A stretch of DNA of 7,076 nt from Candidatus Aenigmatarchaeota archaeon (GTDB lineage Archaea; Aenigmatarchaeota; Aenigmatarchaeia; QMZP01), in the NCBI GenBank assembly GCA_016202725.1, contig JACQOD010000079.1, positions 1-7,076 of the forward strand, written 5' to 3'. Positions 4,792-7,076 of the stretch are shown piece after piece; the stretch's first letter is position 1, and each line of letters starts with the position of its first letter. Under the pieces are notes generated by a model that worked only from the letters and a program-made list of their open reading frames with translations, did not search any database and was not told the origin of the DNA. The translations under genes and the position numbers were made by a program.

Positions 4792-6738
4792 ATGATCACC
4801 CGCCTCCGCCTCAGGAACTGGAAGTCCCACCAGGATTCCTCCTTCGCCTTCTCCCGGGGCGTGAACGCCATCCTGGGCATCATGGGATCCGGCAAGAGCT
4901 CGGTCATGGATGCCATTGCATTTGGATTGTTCGGCACCTTCCCCGCGGTCCAGGGGCGGAAGCTGGCCCTGGACGACGTCATCATGCAGCTGCCCTCGCG
5001 GAAGGAGGCGGCCAGCGTGGAGCTGGAATTCCTCGCCGGAGGCAGGACATACCAGGTCCTGCGGGAGATCAGCCGGGGGAAAGGCTCCACCGCGGAGCTG
5101 CGGGAGGAGGGGGTCCTCAAGGAGGTCAGCGCGCGGGGCGTCACCAGGGAGGTCGAGCGCATCCTGGGCATGGACTACGACCTCTTCTCCAAGGCGGTCT
5201 ATGCGGAGCAGAACGGGCTGGACTACTTCCTGAAGATCCCCACGGGCCAGCGAAGGGCGCACATCGACCGCATGCTGCGGCTGGACCGCTTCGAACTGGC
5301 CCGGACCGAGGCCGTTGCCCTGGAAGGGAAAGTCAGGGCCGGGCGGGAGGAGCGCGCCCGCATCCTCGGCCAGCTGGAGCAGGAAAATCTCCCAGAAAGG
5401 GCCGCGGCGGCAGCGGCGGAGGTGCAGTCCCTGCAGGAGGCCATCGCCCTTGCGGAAGAGGGACGCCAGGCTGCTGCCATCCAGCGGCAGGCCCTCCAGG
5501 AGCAGATCGGATCTGCCGAGGAGGCTGACCTGCTGCTGCAGAAGACCCTCCGCCTCCTGGAGGGGCTCCGGGGAGGCATGGACGAGATCACCCTCCGCGA
5601 GGGCAGGAACCGCAAGATCGTGCGCGGCAAGGACCTCGCCCAGCTCGAAGCCGAGCTCAAGGGCCTGGAGAAGGGCCTGGGGGAGAAGCGGCTGCAGTTG
5701 GACGCTGTCACGAGGAGGGTGCAGGACGCGAAGACGCGCCGGACCCTGGCCGAGGAGGCCAAGGGGCGCGTCGCGGGAGTGAAAGGCCAGTGCCCCCTCT
5801 GCGGCAACCCGGTCAGCCCGGACCGCAAGGCCCTCCTGATCAGGGAGCGGGACGGGCAGATCAGCAGCCTCCAGGAGGAGGTGGCCCTCGGGCTGCAGGA
5901 GGCCGCCCGCATCCAGGGGGAGATCGCCGCCCTGGAGCAGCGCATCGCCGACGGCAGGCTGGAAAGGGAGCGGGTCTTGCACGCCTACCGGGAGATCAAG
6001 GAAATGGAGGAGAAGGTCCAGGAGCTCCTCCGGGTGAAGGGGGAGCATGAGGCCAGGGTGAGCCTCCTGCAAGAGCAACTCGCCGGTACCGAGCTGCGGA
6101 CCCTGCGCCACCAGCGGGAGGACGCCGTGGCCCGGGAGCGCTCCCTGGAGACGGAGCTGCGCGGCCAGCGGCAGCGGCTGGCCGACAAGGAGGCCCTGCT
6201 GGCCGACTGCCTGCGCAGGCTGGAGATGCTGGAGCGTTCGCGGGCAGAGCTGCAGCGCGAGGAACGGATCGCCGATGCCCTGGACAAGTTCGGCAAGGCC
6301 CTGCGGTCCACCCAGGAGCAGCTGCGCACGACCTTCCTCGGGAACGTCAACCTGCTCATGGCCTCGCTCTGGCGGGAGCTCTACCCCTACGGGGATTTCG
6401 CCTCGGCCCGGCTGGGGGTGGAGGAGGGGGACTATGTCCTGCAGCTGCAGCGCGGGGAATGGCAGGATGCTGAAACCGTCTCCGGGGGGGAGCGGAGCCT
6501 GGCCTGCCTTTCCCTGAGGATTGCCTTTTCCCTGGCATTCTTGCCCCAACTGAAGTGGCTGATCCTGGACGAGCAGGCGATCTCGGCCCTGGCCCAGGTC
6601 ATGCGGGAGCGGCTCCCCCAGTTCGCGGAGCAGGTGTTCGTGATCACGCACGATTCTGCCCTGTCGGCGGGGCTGCCGCAGGTGCACCGGCTGGAGCGGG
6701 ACAAGGGCAGGGGAGAAGCCACTGCAGTCGTGCAGTGA
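4792..6738 (+). CDS. rad50: Rad50 DNA double-strand-break repair ATPase (compact, D-loop residues missing)
   Basis: This 648-aa SMC-like ATPase is the partner of the Mre11 nuclease in DNA-end processing. The N-terminal half-ATPase has Walker A GIMGSGKSS (29-37, Lys35) and the Q-loop AEQN (Gln140) followed by the typical DYFLKIPTGQRR segment. Two long Glu/Arg/Leu-rich coiled coils (about 165-330 and 345-510) flank a CPLC zinc hook (Cys334, Cys337). The C-terminal half has the signature SGGERS (564-569), Walker B WLILDE (Glu594) and the switch His in VITHD (His620). Archaeal Rad50s are usually about 850-1000 aa, so the coils are short. After LILDE the expected PTHNLDE-type segment with the D-loop is absent; the sequence jumps to QAISAL. 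This would impair the ATPase unless it is a sequence artefact. No mre11, herA or nurA gene lies in the window, although these often neighbour rad50. It has its own promoter. Confidence 0.93.
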   Translation: MITRLRLRNWKSHQDSSFAFSRGVNAILGIMGSGKSSVMDAIAFGLFGTFPAVQGRKLALDDVIMQLPSRKEAASVELEFLAGGRTYQVLREISRGKGSTAELREEGVLKEVSARGVTREVERILGMDYDLFSKAVYAEQNGLDYFLKIPTGQRRAHIDRMLRLDRFELARTEAVALEGKVRAGREERARILGQLEQENLPERAAAAAAEVQSLQEAIALAEEGRQAAAIQRQALQEQIGSAEEADLLLQKTLRLLEGLRGGMDEITLREGRNRKIVRGKDLAQLEAELKGLEKGLGEKRLQLDAVTRRVQDAKTRRTLAEEAKGRVAGVKGQCPLCGNPVSPDRKALLIRERDGQISSLQEEVALGLQEAARIQGEIAALEQRIADGRLERERVLHAYREIKEMEEKVQELLRVKGEHEARVSLLQEQLAGTELRTLRHQREDAVARERSLETELRGQRQRLADKEALLADCLRRLEMLERSRAELQREERIADALDKFGKALRSTQEQLRTTFLGNVNLLMASLWRELYPYGDFASARLGVEEGDYVLQLQRGEWQDAETVSGGERSLACLSLRIAFSLAFLPQLKWLILDEQAISALAQVMRERLPQFAEQVFVITHDSALSAGLPQVHRLERDKGRGEATAVVQ

Positions 6739-6807
6739 GATCAGCAGGCGGGTCCTGCACAGCGGATACGGCTGCCCGGACGATGCCCCATGGCCTCTGC
6801 CACGACT
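6739..6807. other. Short convergent spacer after rad50
   Basis: This 69-bp gap lies between the rad50 stop and the stop of the small minus-strand frame. I see no T-run terminator and no structured RNA here. Confidence 0.4.
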
Positions 6808-6966
6808 TCAGCAGGAAGCGCGATGCTTTCCATGCGCGTGATAGGTGAGGGTGTCCGAAGCGGAGTAGCGGCTGCCCGTGGGAAGATACTCATCCCTGCC
6901 GGGCTGATAGTCCCGCAAGGACGGGGCGTATTCCGCCCTCCGGTGACGGGGGAGATACCCTTCCAT
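6808..6966 (-). CDS. Hypothetical 52-aa protein
   Basis: The family is not recognised. The frame encodes a Tyr-, Arg- and His-rich hydrophilic peptide with no transmembrane segment. Two related bits occur (GYLPRHR near the start and EYLPTGSRYS at 26-35), and the C-terminus is HAHGKHRASC. Support for a real gene: a TATA-like core, CTTAAG at 6987-6992, lies about 24 nt before the ATG, matching the leaderless pattern of the other genes, and the frame fits the space between rad50 and the divergent gene at 7016. Many Tyr codons in a GC-rich region are unusual for a chance frame. It could still be spurious. It runs convergent to rad50. Confidence 0.45.
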   Translation of the reverse strand: MEGYLPRHRRAEYAPSLRDYQPGRDEYLPTGSRYSASDTLTYHAHGKHRASC

Positions 6967-6986
6967 GTAGAAGCTGGGTGGGAATG

Positions 6987-6992
6987 CTTAAG
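6987..6992. promoter_or_regulatory. Shared bidirectional promoter core
   Basis: The palindrome CTTAAG, inside TGCTTAAGAAG, is centred about 24 nt from ATG 6966 on the minus strand and about 26 nt from ATG 7016 on the plus strand. One TATA-like site may therefore serve two divergent leaderless genes 49 bp apart. Confidence 0.45.
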
Positions 6993-7015
6993 AAGCCGCT
7001 CCCCAGAAAGAAAGC

Positions 7016-7076
7016 ATGTTCCACGCCCTCTTCAGGGGAATGGACCGCCTGCGGCCTGCTCCCGCAGCCTGGGCCC
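7016..7076 (+). CDS. Start of an unidentified gene, truncated by the window edge
   Basis: Only 20 codons are visible. The peptide begins MFHALFRGMDRLRPAPAAW, with no stop before the edge. The ATG sits about 26 nt after the shared CTTAAG promoter core, consistent with a leaderless start; a purine-rich AGAAAGAAAG stretch lies just before it. Too little is present to name a family, and an ATG at 7040 is an alternative start. Confidence 0.45.
   Translation, partial: MFHALFRGMDRLRPAPAAWA

Noticed and set aside
6482..6490. Run of seven G bases in the rad50 signature motif as a frameshift
   Set aside because: The frame is intact on both sides (SGGERS reads correctly), so there is no evidence of an indel here.
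4618..6687. 689-codon minus-strand frame opposite rad50
   Set aside because: It is a stop-free shadow produced by GC-rich codons of rad50; its composition is Leu/Gln/Pro-rich with no domain, while the plus strand has every Rad50 motif.
1..7076. CRISPR array or other spaced repeats
   Set aside because: No repeated unit of 20-40 bp at regular spacing was seen anywhere.

Overview
This GC-rich window looks archaeal. It carries an S6e ribosomal protein (an archaeal/eukaryotic family), a Rad50 ATPase with a zinc hook, and an OB-fold plus winged-helix protein of the archaeal RPA32-like kind. Its promoters are TATA boxes, usually centred 23-28 nt before the start codon, so most transcripts are probably leaderless. 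The Rad50 Walker A region (GIMGSGKSS, then FGTFP) and the compact genes remind me of DPANN-type archaea, but that placement is only an impression.

Layout, left to right. (1) 1-119, minus: N-terminus of a lipoprotein cut by the window edge. (2) 120-404: gene-free, with a promoter, a hairpin and a 16-bp perfect palindrome. (3) 405-1775, minus: a secreted right-handed beta-helix lipoprotein. (4) 1776-1862: short divergent promoter region. (5) 1863-2396, plus: ribosomal protein S6e with a charged low-complexity tail. (6) 2397-2577: spacer with one unassigned TATA box. (7) 2578-3423, minus: a tightly packed three-gene operon encoding a 47-aa Cys-rich protein, a 69-aa CxxC/CxxC protein and an FMN split-barrel (PNPOx-like) protein. 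(8) 3424-3698: divergent intergenic region with a strong unexplained bulged hairpin. (9) 3699-4301, plus: OB-fold/winged-helix protein. (10) 4302-4791: 490 bp without a convincing gene, holding an 8-bp GC hairpin that resembles IS200/IS605-type ends, other hairpins and two TATA boxes. (11) 4792-6738, plus: a compact Rad50 with no Mre11 partner in the window. (12) 6808-6966, minus, and 7016 to the edge, plus: two small divergent leaderless reading frames sharing one palindromic promoter core.

The window is mixed core housekeeping: translation (S6e), DNA replication/repair (the OB protein and Rad50) and cell-surface lipoproteins. I see no CRISPR array, tRNA, rRNA or intact transposase. The points most worth attention are: an apparent exact 7-residue in-frame loss of the Rad50 D-loop, explained by recombination or slippage between two copies of CTGGACGAG; the zinc-protein/flavoprotein operon whose first member was too short for ordinary ORF calling; and the structured, gene-free spacers at 3574-3614 and 4424-4443.
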